Shown piece by piece: positions 32,013-39,549 of a DNA stretch of 50,321 bases. The position numbers and the translations under genes were made by a program. The notes below the pieces were generated by a model that was not told where the DNA came from, did not search any database, and saw only the letters and a list, made by a program, of their open reading frames with translations. How positions within the stretch are numbered: position 1 is the stretch's first letter; each line of letters opens with the position of its first letter. The stretch covers positions 1 through 50,321 of IMG/VR virus record IMGVR_UViG_3300044972_000345; one strand, written 5' to 3'. Origin of the DNA: a virus.

Positions 32013-32468
32013 TTAGCTAATTGTGATACCAGTTGCTGCAACAGCAACAGTTGCAATTGTGACTGAAGTGTCAGCACCGATAGCTGCCAATACTGCGGCT
32101 TCAGCGGCTGTGAATGGACTGTTAGTTACTGATGCACTTGGGTTCTGTCCGCCGGCATTGCCGTCGTTGGCTGTGTCATCAGCAATGGCAACAATAAAGC
32201 CGCCTGTGCCAGGTGCAAATGATGCATAAACTTCGACAAATCCCATTAGTGCATTCAAGCCCTTTTGATAAAGACTGTTTGATGTTGTGTAAACACCTGT
32301 ACCAGCTAAAACTGCTTTGCTGAAGTCAACCGCGGCTGCACTATGAACTGATGTCACTTTGATAAAACGCAGGCCACGTGTGGCAAATTGTGTTGATTCT
32401 ACAGCTTTCAAATAGTTAGCTGCTACGTTGACGCCTGATCCAGCGTCTGTTCCGATTAATGATGGCAT
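32013..32468 (-). CDS. Probable virion structural protein, 151 aa
   Basis: Starts MPSLIGTDAGSGVNVAANYLK. It is Ala/Val/Thr-rich, with alternating strands (GLRFIKVTSVHSAAAVDF; TSVTIATVAVAATGITIS). Perfect late box, AAGAGGAGA ribosome site and its own terminator mark a highly expressed late protein, perhaps a decoration or tail protein. Similar in style to 14050-14682. Family not recognised. Confidence 0.7.
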   Translation of the reverse strand: MPSLIGTDAGSGVNVAANYLKAVESTQFATRGLRFIKVTSVHSAAAVDFSKAVLAGTGVYTTSNSLYQKGLNALMGFVEVYASFAPGTGGFIVAIADDTANDGNAGGQNPSASVTNSPFTAAEAAVLAAIGADTSVTIATVAVAATGITIS

Positions 32469-32519
32469 AATATATCTCCTCTTGTATGCTCTGACCCACC
32501 CTCTGTGGATCTTGTATAG

Positions 32520-32527
32520 TATTTATA
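32520..32527 (-). promoter_or_regulatory. Late promoter
   Basis: Perfect TATAAATA on the minus strand, 51 bases before ATG 32468, with a GGAG-type ribosome site. Confidence 0.7.
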
Positions 32528-32547
32528 TCAACTGCAACAAAATGGCC

Positions 32548-33474
32548 TCAAACACCCAATTTTCGTTGCATTGATCTGAACCAGTCTGCTGTGCCTTCTG
32601 TGAACACAAGATCCGGATACTTTTTAGTCATGTCTCCACGAAACTGTGCTAGTCGTGGGCTGTTGATTCCGCCTGGAAGATGTGATAGTATACGATCCAC
32701 AGTTGCAGTCCAGTCTTGTGTGGCGTTGGGATCGTTGAACACTTTCTTGGCAATGGAATTGACATCACGATCCTGAACTTCTCCTGTGCCACGATTTTTC
32801 AATGCACCGCCCATGCCATAATACAAATGTGTTTTCTCAGGATGCCCAGGTAGGCTGTTGATCAAACTGGACATGGCCATTTGTTGGTCCTGCCCGTCCC
32901 ATTTGAAGTCTTGTGAATAGTCATGCTCGTGATGCTTGTAAGTAGTATCAGCATTGAATGTAGTGGGAAAGTCCACTTGATAGTAAGCAGGAAGTTCAAC
33001 GCCCAGCACTGGAACTGACACTGTTGTTTTAGCAGGATATGCTATGTGTACTTGTTCGCCGGTTTGTGTCACTGCTTGGAAATGCTGTTGTAAATGTTCA
33101 GCTAGGCCAGCACGGATAGCTGATTCGTCTGCACCTTTTGGAAGTTCTAATTTTTGTCTAATTGCTTCGGCGTTGACATGCACATCAATGTCGCCTGCTG
33201 TTTCTTTAACAGAGCCCAGTTTAAACCAAGGATGTTTGGGATTCCAACTGCCAGCTGAACCAGTGGTCCAGTGTCCTTCATGGCCAAGTGCGGCCAATAT
33301 AGGTTGTATCTCTGCGGCAATGTAGGGATATGCTTTTCGTGTGACACGAATGATAACGCCCTTGACATTAGCAGGATAGATCTTTTTTCTGTTTTTTTCA
33401 GGCAAGTCCATACGTTTTTGGTTGATCTCACCAAGTTCGTAAATGCCCGCTGATTCTAATGCGTGTCCACTCAT
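32548..33474 (-). CDS. Putative pol-beta-like nucleotidyltransferase
   Basis: A 308-residue protein. KLGSVKETAGDIDVHVN resembles the phage nucleotidyltransferase motif GSxGKxxxxGDIDxAV (D-x-D), and VDFPTTF may supply the third carboxylate. The C-terminus reads FTEGTADWFRSMQRKLGV. Weaker than the 30327-31022 assignment because the first GS motif is atypical. It overlaps its upstream neighbour by 4 bases (ATGA). Confidence 0.6.
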   Translation of the reverse strand: MSGHALESAGIYELGEINQKRMDLPEKNRKKIYPANVKGVIIRVTRKAYPYIAAEIQPILAALGHEGHWTTGSAGSWNPKHPWFKLGSVKETAGDIDVHVNAEAIRQKLELPKGADESAIRAGLAEHLQQHFQAVTQTGEQVHIAYPAKTTVSVPVLGVELPAYYQVDFPTTFNADTTYKHHEHDYSQDFKWDGQDQQMAMSSLINSLPGHPEKTHLYYGMGGALKNRGTGEVQDRDVNSIAKKVFNDPNATQDWTATVDRILSHLPGGINSPRLAQFRGDMTKKYPDLVFTEGTADWFRSMQRKLGV

Positions 33475-33722
33475 TCTTTGCTTTCCTGTATGCGTTTAAT
33501 ACCACGCTTGAACTTGCTACCATCTGATGTCTTAATGCTGTTGATAAATCTACGCTCAAGCTCAGCAGCAGTTTCCAGATCATAATTGGATCTAATCTGC
33601 TCTAATAAGTTAATGGCACTTTGTATAATGTTTGATCCGCGACTTTCTATAACCAAATCAGTATCTCTATTGATACCCAAATCGCTTAATTCTTGCAATA
33701 TACTTCTAGTTGTTTTACGCAT
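33471..33722 (-). CDS. Hypothetical phage protein, 83 aa
   Basis: Starts MRKTTRSILQELSDLG; helical, no known motif. I chose start 33722 because a perfect late box lies at 33742-33749; an upstream in-frame ATG (33764) precedes that promoter. It is the last leftward gene before a divergent plus-strand island. Confidence 0.65.
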   Translation of the reverse strand: MRKTTRSILQELSDLGINRDTDLVIESRGSNIIQSAINLLEQIRSNYDLETAAELERRFINSIKTSDGSKFKRGIKRIQESKE

Positions 33723-33741
33723 GGTTTTATTTGTTATCGTG

Positions 33742-33749
33742 TATTTATA
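33742..33749 (-). promoter_or_regulatory. Late promoter (leftward)
   Basis: Perfect TATAAATA on the minus strand, 19 bases before ATG 33722. Confidence 0.65.
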
Positions 33750-33815
33750 GTATATTACAATCATTTATCAAGAAGGTCAAATGAGTTGATAAATGTTGCA
33801 ACCGCACAATTTAAG

Positions 33816-33823
33816 TATAAATA
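33816..33823 (+). promoter_or_regulatory. Late promoter (rightward)
   Basis: Perfect TATAAATA on the plus strand, divergent from the box at 33742-33749, leading into the small plus-strand genes from 33870. Confidence 0.65.
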
Positions 33824-33869
33824 CTATCAGTAGAAACCATGAGTATCTACAAACACACAGGAAAACACA

Positions 33870-34046
33870 ATGAAATACATATCAGAAAAAATGTTAGCCA
33901 TTCTGGAACGTCTATCCGAAATGTTTCCAGGATCCGATTACCAGAGCCGCTTGGACTCATATCTAAGCACCAAAGGCATTACCGATGCCGCACAGTTGGA
34001 AAACTACATCCGACAATTCAATTCTCAAAAGGAAAGCTATCTATGA
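33870..34046 (+). CDS. Small helical protein, 58 aa
   Basis: Starts MKYISEKMLAILERLSEM with the later segment DYQSRLDSYLSTKGITDAAQLENYI, which resembles the small DUF3563-type family (xxxYLxxxxDxxDLExxxR). ACAGGA precedes the ATG. Its TGA overlaps the next ATG (ATGA). Role unknown. Confidence 0.7.
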   Translation: MKYISEKMLAILERLSEMFPGSDYQSRLDSYLSTKGITDAAQLENYIRQFNSQKESYL

Positions 34047-34141
34047 AAAACTTTATCAACACTGTATTCGAAAGTCTAGTTGCATGGGGCGAAGCCATTG
34101 CGGAATACCGTAAGAGCAAAGCATCTCATCACTATTATTAA
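34043..34141 (+). CDS. Small helical peptide, 32 aa
   Basis: MKNFINTVFESLVAWGEAI followed by AEYRKSKASHHYY. Its ATG overlaps the stop of the 58-residue gene. It resembles small YjiS/DUF1127-like peptides in length and amphipathic helix, but the match is only by style. Confidence 0.55.
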   Translation: MKNFINTVFESLVAWGEAIAEYRKSKASHHYY

Positions 34142-34145
34142 GATC

Positions 34146-34153
34146 GCTAAATA
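34146..34153 (+). promoter_or_regulatory. Late promoter variant, leaderless geometry
   Basis: GCTAAATA, then TTGGC, then ATG at 34159. Confidence 0.55.
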
Positions 34154-34158
34154 TTGGC

Positions 34159-34734
34159 ATGAAATTAGTGTACATACACGGTGCCAATGCCACCAGCGAG
34201 AGCTTTAACTATATCAAGAGTAAACTGGGTACGGGCTTAGACCTCAACTATGATAGCCGCAATGGGTTCGAAAATAACCTAAAGGACATGCAGTCAACAC
34301 TACAGGATCATAAGGACCTGGTGTTTGTTGCCCATAGTCTAGGTGGCATATACAGTTTGCATTTGGCCAACTCAATGCCTGAGTCTATTAAGGGTGCTGT
34401 GACATTGAGTACTCCATATGGCGGTGCTGAAGTAGCAGACTATGCTCAATACTTCTTGCCATTCAGCAGACTGATGCGTGACATTGGACCCAGCAGTTGG
34501 GTAATGAAGCAGGCTAAACGTATTAAGATACAGCATCCTTGGACTAATATAGTTACTGTAAAGGGTCAAAGCCCTTTTATGCATGAGCCCAATGATGGTG
34601 TAGTAACCATTGCCAGTCAGAGACATCATGAGGACATGGAACTGGTAGAAGTGGACTGTAACCACTATGAAGTTGTGCTGAGTGATGCGGTTGTTAAACT
34701 TGTTAAAGAAAGAGTAAACAAGTTTAAGAAATAA
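34159..34734 (+). CDS. Alpha/beta-hydrolase (lipase/esterase-like)
   Basis: A 191-residue protein. LVYIHGANATSESF is the oxyanion strand HG, DLVFVAHSLGGIYSLHLA the nucleophile elbow (S in HSLGG), PNDGVVTIAS the Asp region and CNHYEVVL the catalytic His. No signal peptide. Could cleave a lipid or other ester in the host; substrate unknown. Confidence 0.85.
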   Translation: MKLVYIHGANATSESFNYIKSKLGTGLDLNYDSRNGFENNLKDMQSTLQDHKDLVFVAHSLGGIYSLHLANSMPESIKGAVTLSTPYGGAEVADYAQYFLPFSRLMRDIGPSSWVMKQAKRIKIQHPWTNIVTVKGQSPFMHEPNDGVVTIASQRHHEDMELVEVDCNHYEVVLSDAVVKLVKERVNKFKK

Positions 34735-34744
34735 GTCATTCAGC

Positions 34745-34773
34745 TTTACACACAGTCTTGTACACTGTATAAT
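34745..34773 (+). promoter_or_regulatory. Consensus-like sigma70 promoter
   Basis: TTTACA (34745-34750), 17-base spacer ending in TG, TATAAT (34768-34773). It drives the gene at 34833, with a hairpin at the start of its leader. Confidence 0.8.
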
Positions 34774-34782
34774 AAATACATG

Positions 34783-34800
34783 GACAGCAAAGTTGCTGTC
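34783..34800 (+). other. 5'-leader hairpin
   Basis: GACAGC-N6-GCTGTC with possible inner AA/TT pairs, close to the predicted 5' end of the 34833 transcript. It may protect the mRNA. Confidence 0.5.
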
Positions 34801-34832
34801 ACATACAGACATTAAACACACAGGAGATTATT

Positions 34833-35108
34833 ATGTCAAACACATTCGAAACCCCAAAACTTCCAGAAGTTAAATTCAACAAGAACGGATATGAAATCCG
34901 TACAGACATCTTGGGCATGGCAAAAAGCCTGGTACAAGACGACTTCCAGTCAAAGTTTGCTGGTTGGGAAATGACTGCTACTCGCGACGAGAAGACCGGT
35001 CAGATCGTTAGTACAGTTAGCATGCCACAGTTTCCAGGACTTGAAAAAGTTCTTGAAACAGCTGAAAAGATGTATAGCTTTGTAAACCAAGGTGTTACAA
35101 AGAAGTAA
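34833..35108 (+). CDS. Hypothetical early phage protein, 91 aa
   Basis: MSNTFETPKLPEVKFNKNGYEIRTDILGMAKSLVQDDF, then a FAGWEMTATRDEKTGQIVST strand pair and a C-terminal helix. ACAGGAG ribosome site, strong host-type promoter and strong terminator: a well-expressed single-gene unit, probably early. Family not recognised. Confidence 0.75.
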   Translation: MSNTFETPKLPEVKFNKNGYEIRTDILGMAKSLVQDDFQSKFAGWEMTATRDEKTGQIVSTVSMPQFPGLEKVLETAEKMYSFVNQGVTKK

Positions 35109-35151
35109 TACATTAGCATAGCTAGTTCGCCAGAATAGCGTGATATTCACT

Positions 35152-35174
35152 AGCACCTTCGGGTGCTTTTATTT
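35152..35174 (+). terminator. Rho-independent terminator
   Basis: AGCACC-TTCG-GGTGCT stem with UUCG tetraloop followed by TTTATTTT. Confidence 0.9.
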
Positions 35175-35186
35175 TGGCTAAAATAC

Positions 35187-35219
35187 TTGTCAACGAAGTG
35201 TAATTCTAAGGCGTTATAT
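35187..35219 (+). promoter_or_regulatory. Promoter-like bipartite motif shared with 17260-17292
   Basis: TTGTCAAC, 15 bases, GGCGTTATAT: identical in both parts and spacing to the motif before the exported protein at 17240. A leader hairpin TGTAGG/CCTACA (35223-35243) follows. Confidence 0.5.
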
Positions 35220-35264
35220 ATATGTAGGGCAATAATTCCTACACTAACCTAAGGAAAATTCAAA

Positions 35265-35465
35265 ATGAAATTGATCGCAACCGTAATCGCAACTGTGTTT
35301 GCCGCAACTGTATTCGCCGCTGAGCCAGCTAAAGCACCAGCAACTCCAGCAGCCGCACCTGCTAAAGCTGAAGTTAAGAAGGACGAGAAAAAGCCTGCAA
35401 AAAGTGAACCTGCAAAGAAGGACGCACCTAAAGCAGACGCAAAGCCTGCTGTTCCAGCAAAGTAA
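35265..35465 (+). CDS. Small exported Lys/Ala/Pro-rich protein, 66 aa
   Basis: Signal peptide MKLIATVIATVFAATVFA is followed by a low-complexity tail of AKAPATPAAAPAK and KKDEKKPAKSEPAKK repeats. It resembles periplasmic linker-like proteins of proteobacteria and may be host-derived. AAGGA precedes the ATG. The stop is followed without a gap by a start-less acidic frame in +1 (35467-35643). Confidence 0.7.
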   Translation: MKLIATVIATVFAATVFAAEPAKAPATPAAAPAKAEVKKDEKKPAKSEPAKKDAPKADAKPAVPAK

Positions 35466-35466
35466 A

Positions 35467-35643
35467 TTTGATTTAGAAGACAGTGACCTCATAATAGACG
35501 ATGAGATTACTTTTGGTCGTAATCGACGCAGTGCAGAGTTTGGTAAGGTAGTCGAAGATGATGAACTATCAGACTATGTGAAGTTTAGATTATGGCTAGC
35601 TAGACAATTAGCTATGAGAGCATATGAAAAAGCCCACGCATAA
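35467..35643 (+). pseudogene. Start-less acidic frame, possibly broken or frameshifted gene
   Basis: Coding-like sequence DLEDSDLIIDDEITFGRNRR, then DDELSDYVKFRLWLARQLAM to the stop. No ATG, GTG or TTG exists where the domain begins. It lies in the +1 frame relative to the stop of the exported protein. Options: lost start, +1 frameshift fusion, or a single-base sequence error. A bidirectional terminator follows. Confidence 0.5.
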
Positions 35644-35655
35644 GTGGGCTTTTTT
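35626..35655 (+). terminator. Bidirectional rho-independent terminator
   Basis: AGCCCAC/GTGGGCT stem with a 6-base loop, T-run on the plus side and A-run on the other. It ends the plus-strand island and the leftward metallopeptidase gene. Confidence 0.9.
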
Positions 35656-35656
35656 G

Positions 35657-36067
35657 TTATTCTACTGATTCTTTATCAAAGTAGTCAGGATGCTGTTTGC
35701 CCCAGTTGCGCATGATTACAGCGGCCTGTGCGTTGGCATCGTTTTCCTGCGGTGATCCAGTTGAACCAGCGTCATCGTCTTCTAACTCTTTGTTCAAGTC
35801 TTGCTTGAAGTGAACCATTTCGTGTGCCAATGTTCTGCACACATCGTTGATGTGGCGATTCTTTACGGTGATAGTAATGTGTTCAGCACCTGGCTGATAT
35901 CCACCAAACGATTTGTGTTCAACACTTTTCTTACTGTCAAACACAAAGTCAAACTTTGGCAAGGTCTTTAGTTCTAAATGTTTGGCGGCAAAACGCACAA
36001 AGTCGTGCAGGATAGCAAACGTATCCCGTTTGTTCATGCCTTCAGTTAATATCTCAGTTACTTTCAT
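35657..36067 (-). CDS. Capsid-targeted zinc metallopeptidase-like protein
   Basis: A 136-residue protein starting MKVTEILTEGMNKRD, the shared capsid-targeting form with cleavage expected after Glu9 (L-T-E). RTLAHEMVHFKQDL is an H-E-x-x-H zinc site, and PQENDANAQAAVIM supplies the downstream Glu. Small SprT/WLM-like peptidases have this layout. If packaged and injected it could cut host proteins early. The box GGTAAATA lies 7 bases before the ATG. Confidence 0.8.
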   Translation of the reverse strand: MKVTEILTEGMNKRDTFAILHDFVRFAAKHLELKTLPKFDFVFDSKKSVEHKSFGGYQPGAEHITITVKNRHINDVCRTLAHEMVHFKQDLNKELEDDDAGSTGSPQENDANAQAAVIMRNWGKQHPDYFDKESVE

Positions 36068-36074
36068 AGTGTTA

Positions 36075-36082
36075 TATTTACC
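36075..36082 (-). promoter_or_regulatory. Late promoter variant, leaderless geometry
   Basis: GGTAAATA, then TAACACT, then ATG at 36067. Confidence 0.5.
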
Positions 36083-36087
36083 ACATG

Positions 36088-38400
36088 TTAGTTATGTTCT
36101 TGCCAGTTTACTACACCCACAGCATCATCGTTGTTGGTAGTGGCTATCGCTGCCAAGCACCAAATATCTGATACACCTGCTATGGTTCTGCCCAACTGTT
36201 GACTAAAGTCTATTTCGTTAGCAGAAACTTGAGCGGACCCACCTTTGTTTGATCCTACAAATATACCTTGTGTTACAACTTTGCCGCCAGATAATGCTGT
36301 GGCAGAGAGGTCGTACTCCACTGTGCTGTCTGTGTCAGCACTGGTCCAGTTAGCATCAGTCAGTGTGGGATTGAGAATAATGCGATAGGCAAATGCTGCC
36401 TGTTGTAGTCCATACACATCAAAAGCTGTAGGCACTACTATAGAGTCCAAAGCTGTTGACTTCATACGCAAACATACTAATGGTCTATAAACTGTATGGC
36501 TGAGATCTTTGCCTGTTAGTGATGTTCCTATAGCACGGGTAAAACTGCGATTACTATGCCCGCCTTCTGACATAACTGTACTACAGATTGCTCGCATTGT
36601 GGCTGCGGGTCCAGTGCTGATTAGTTCATATCGCAAGGGTAATGTAGCACTGGTCATGTAGACTTTGTTTAATATATTAGCATGGTGAAAACTGTGACAA
36701 ACAATGAACTGTCCGTTCATCACAAATCCACAGCGTACTGTTCCTACACCTAACCATTCTATGTCTGTCCAGAAGATTTGTGATTTGGTTACATCTAATG
36801 TTATTCCGCTGGCTCCTGTCCCATCTAACTTATCACCGTTCCACAAACCTTGAGCCAACTTTTCCGTAGTATCATCTACTGAACCAGAAGTGTACTTTCT
36901 AATAACTAGATTTTTTGTAGTGCCCGCTACTTCAAAGTAAACACCATTCTCTGCTCCAAAATAGCCTGCTCGTTGTGTAATGCCCGCGGTAGGAGCGTTC
37001 ATAACAAAGGTCAACAGAACCAATAGACTCTTACCCGGCTGGTAAGAAAATACCTGTTTAGTCTGACGAATGGCAGATCCTGCTCCTGTAGCGTTCATCA
37101 GTATGGAACTTTCGTTAGGTAAGAAAGAGGAAACGGCAGAGCCGGTATCCACTTGGTCCCACTTGTATGTATTGTCAAAGTAACGCAGACCACCATCGAA
37201 CAGTGTATATGGATTACTTACACGCAGTCTACCAAACGCATCAGTGGCCGCTGCCCCTAAAGTTATAGCACTAGTGCCAGTTAGGGTAGCATTTACATTA
37301 CCACTGACGGGTATAGGATTGCCTGAATCGTTCTTAATCTCTACTTCTGGTATAGTACCAATGTTAACCGTAGGTGTGCCGCTGATAGTAACTGTAGTGT
37401 TTTCCAATGCTGATAGTGTGTTAGCATCTAATGCTACTGTACCACTTACTTGTTGCGTAGTTGGAAATGTTACATTGGCTGTTACTGTACCATCTACTGT
37501 AATACTACCGCCGCCATCTTGTACTGTGACTGTACCAGTAACTCCTACATTCTCTAATGCTGTTAGTGTTGTCGAACCTAGTTCTACTGTACCTGACACA
37601 GTAGCTGATACGGCACCGTCTACTGTGATACTGCCGCCACCATCTTGTACTGTGACGGTGCCAGTAACTCCTACATTCTCTAATGCTGATAACGTAGTAG
37701 TGCCTAGCTCTACTGTGCCACTAACTGTAGCACTAATGTTTTCCAATGCCGATAGTGTGTTGGCATCTAATGCTACAGTACCACTTACTTGTTGCGTAGT
37801 TGGAAATGTTACATTAGCTGTTACTGTACCATCTACTGTAATAGTATTGCCACCATCTTGAATAGTAACTGTACCACTAACAGGTTGTGTTGCTTGCCAG
37901 AACGTGCCAGTAACTGGGGTAGTAGGCATTGTGGCAATACTAACAGGTTGTGTTGCTTGCCAGAACGTGCCAGTAACTGGGGTAGTAGGCATTGTGGCTA
38001 TTGACACAGGTTGTGTTGCTTGCCAGAATGTACCTGTTACTGCTTGGGTAGCAGGAAAGTTACTTATACTTACGCTACCACTCACTGTGATATTTTCTAA
38101 TGCTGATAATGTATTTGCCGATAAGCTAACTGTACCGTCCGAACCAATACTTACTGTGCCTTGAATAGGCATATAAGGTACAGCAAGTATGCCGCTAGTA
38201 CCTACTTCTGTAATATGCGTGTGAACAGGATCTTCTTGTGTTGAGTTAACTGTGACAGTATCAACTAGATTTACATCGCCAGTAATGGTAATGTTATCAC
38301 TACCTAATGTAACACGGAGGTGTGGCAGATCGTCCTGATACTCCATAGCATGATGGAGATTGTTTAAGTTAGGATCTCTATTGTTGTGTTGGTAAGCCAT
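36088..38400 (-). CDS. Large repeat-rich tail-fibre/structural protein, 770 aa
   Basis: The N-terminal ~380 residues are beta-structured repeats. A 21-residue unit (QPVSIATMPTTPVTGTFWQAT) is repeated in tandem, and several copies of TLSALENVGVTGTVTVQDGG with SITVDGTV follow. The C-terminal ~380 residues form a globular part (GLRYFDNTYKWDQ... TKSQIFWTDIEWLGVGTVRCGF). This resembles phage fibre or baseplate-attached adhesins with a shaft and a host-binding head. Shares TAATG with the upstream PA14 protein gene. Confidence 0.82.
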   Translation of the reverse strand: MAYQHNNRDPNLNNLHHAMEYQDDLPHLRVTLGSDNITITGDVNLVDTVTVNSTQEDPVHTHITEVGTSGILAVPYMPIQGTVSIGSDGTVSLSANTLSALENITVSGSVSISNFPATQAVTGTFWQATQPVSIATMPTTPVTGTFWQATQPVSIATMPTTPVTGTFWQATQPVSGTVTIQDGGNTITVDGTVTANVTFPTTQQVSGTVALDANTLSALENISATVSGTVELGTTTLSALENVGVTGTVTVQDGGGSITVDGAVSATVSGTVELGSTTLTALENVGVTGTVTVQDGGGSITVDGTVTANVTFPTTQQVSGTVALDANTLSALENTTVTISGTPTVNIGTIPEVEIKNDSGNPIPVSGNVNATLTGTSAITLGAAATDAFGRLRVSNPYTLFDGGLRYFDNTYKWDQVDTGSAVSSFLPNESSILMNATGAGSAIRQTKQVFSYQPGKSLLVLLTFVMNAPTAGITQRAGYFGAENGVYFEVAGTTKNLVIRKYTSGSVDDTTEKLAQGLWNGDKLDGTGASGITLDVTKSQIFWTDIEWLGVGTVRCGFVMNGQFIVCHSFHHANILNKVYMTSATLPLRYELISTGPAATMRAICSTVMSEGGHSNRSFTRAIGTSLTGKDLSHTVYRPLVCLRMKSTALDSIVVPTAFDVYGLQQAAFAYRIILNPTLTDANWTSADTDSTVEYDLSATALSGGKVVTQGIFVGSNKGGSAQVSANEIDFSQQLGRTIAGVSDIWCLAAIATTNNDDAVGVVNWQEHN
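37396..38066 (-). repeat. In-gene DNA repeats of the fibre shaft
   Basis: A 63-bp unit starts at 37880, 37943 and 38006. A longer near-identical block occurs at about 37396-37505 and 37734-37845. Such repeats can lengthen or shorten the shaft by recombination. Confidence 0.8.
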
Positions 38401-39155
38401 TAGAATCCGTTAGTTGCTGTATTGTAGAATATCTTACCAGTCCAGGTACTTGTTTTAGCCTGTCCGGAATGTTCATAACTAGCAACCATTACGCCAGGGC
38501 CTGCTGGACCGTTACCAAACTGTATTCTAAGTGGATAGTATGTACCTGCAACTAAACTAATAGTGGCACTAACTTCGTTGACTCCGTGTAAGCCGCCATT
38601 CTGAACTAGTGCATTTGCAGTAGTATATCCTGATAGAGCAGTTAGACCAATCCACATGTAACTGCCGTCATCTGTGTTTAGATAGAAAGTGTGTGAGCCG
38701 GTGTAGGTAGCTAGAAAGTAGCCTTTGTATTGAATACTAGTATTATTAACTAACGCAGGTTCATTAATAGTAGTATCTGTACCATTGTAGTCATTAGGTC
38801 CTGCCTTTAATGCGGCTGTGTCAAAGAAAGCAGGATCGTCGTAGAAGTATCCTTCATAGTCTGTACGCCATATGTTTGCGGCAAAAGTAATACCTGCAAT
38901 GTTTAACCAAGGACGGCCCTGTAATAGGCCGCCGATGTTAGGATTGTCATCTGCTGTTGTAGCATAAGTATCTGGTAACAATGTGAGATCGTAAGTATTG
39001 TTTTCACGATAGAATACTTTATTAGTATCAGGGCCGCTAGCCACTGTGCCATCGGCATTCAGTGTGTAACCCCTACGTTTTAACTGTGCAATATCCAGCT
39101 TGGCTGCTTGTCTAAGTGCTTTTGTAGATAAGGTTGATATTCCGTTTGCTGACAT
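38400..39155 (-). CDS. PA14-domain adhesin-like protein
   Basis: A 251-residue protein. YKGYFLATYTGSHTFYLNTDDGSYMWIG then NGGLHGVNEVSATISLVAGTYYPLRIQFGNGPAGPG is a PA14 carbohydrate-binding domain (about residues 140-235). The N-terminus TLSTKALRQAAKLDIAQLKRRG is helical. A virion receptor-binding role fits its place beside the fibre gene. TAATG overlaps on both sides. Confidence 0.85.
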   Translation of the reverse strand: MSANGISTLSTKALRQAAKLDIAQLKRRGYTLNADGTVASGPDTNKVFYRENNTYDLTLLPDTYATTADDNPNIGGLLQGRPWLNIAGITFAANIWRTDYEGYFYDDPAFFDTAALKAGPNDYNGTDTTINEPALVNNTSIQYKGYFLATYTGSHTFYLNTDDGSYMWIGLTALSGYTTANALVQNGGLHGVNEVSATISLVAGTYYPLRIQFGNGPAGPGVMVASYEHSGQAKTSTWTGKIFYNTATNGF

Positions 39156-39508
39156 TATCGTACTCCGTGTTGATGTGCTGGATACATACTAGGATGCTCA
39201 CCGCGTATATCGCTAGGATTCTTTGGACTCATCCAACCACCGCCTGCATCTACTGTAACAGCATCAATACCTGCATACTTTTCTTTTGGAGTGTTGCCGT
39301 AAGGTTCAACACCATCATTGTCTGCTAGATCTACAATTTGACGCAATCTACGCATGTCGTCGCCTGCATGTGATAATGGACTAGCATCTTCTGGTTCAGC
39401 AATAGTTGCTGTTGGGTGAGCAATGACAACTGTGGTTGTTTGGTCAGGTTCTTGCCCTACACCATCCATCATGTCAAGTATTCCTCTAATTAGCTCTTGT
39501 ATTCTCAT
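39155..39508 (-). CDS. Conserved phage protein with capsid-targeting-like N-terminus
   Basis: A 117-residue protein starting MRIQELIRGILDMM. LRQIVDLADNDG, PYGNTPKEKYAGIDAVTVDAG and GGWMSPKNPSDIRGEHPSMYP form a segment I associate with conserved T4-like marine-phage proteins. Function unknown. A CATAAATA late box precedes it. Confidence 0.72.
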   Translation of the reverse strand: MRIQELIRGILDMMDGVGQEPDQTTTVVIAHPTATIAEPEDASPLSHAGDDMRRLRQIVDLADNDGVEPYGNTPKEKYAGIDAVTVDAGGGWMSPKNPSDIRGEHPSMYPAHQHGVR

Positions 39509-39526
39509 AATATTTTCCCGATAACC

Positions 39527-39542
39527 TATTTATGCTTAAATA
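39527..39542. promoter_or_regulatory. Overlapping divergent late promoters
   Basis: The 16 bases TATTTATGCTTAAATA carry a leftward box CATAAATA (for 39508) and a rightward box CTTAAATA that ends 7 bases before ATG 39550 of the ALAS gene. Confidence 0.6.
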
Positions 39543-39549
39543 GCTTACT

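Noticed and set aside
33839-34141. Single 100-codon plus-strand gene from ATG 33839
   Set aside because: The better reading is two coupled small genes (33870-34046 and 34043-34141), each with sensible sequence, a ribosome site and an ATGA overlap; only the last third of the long frame is real.
37244-37861. Long plus-strand open frame antisense to the fibre gene
   Set aside because: It mirrors the repeats of the minus-strand fibre gene, has no ribosome site and a low-complexity product; a shadow frame.
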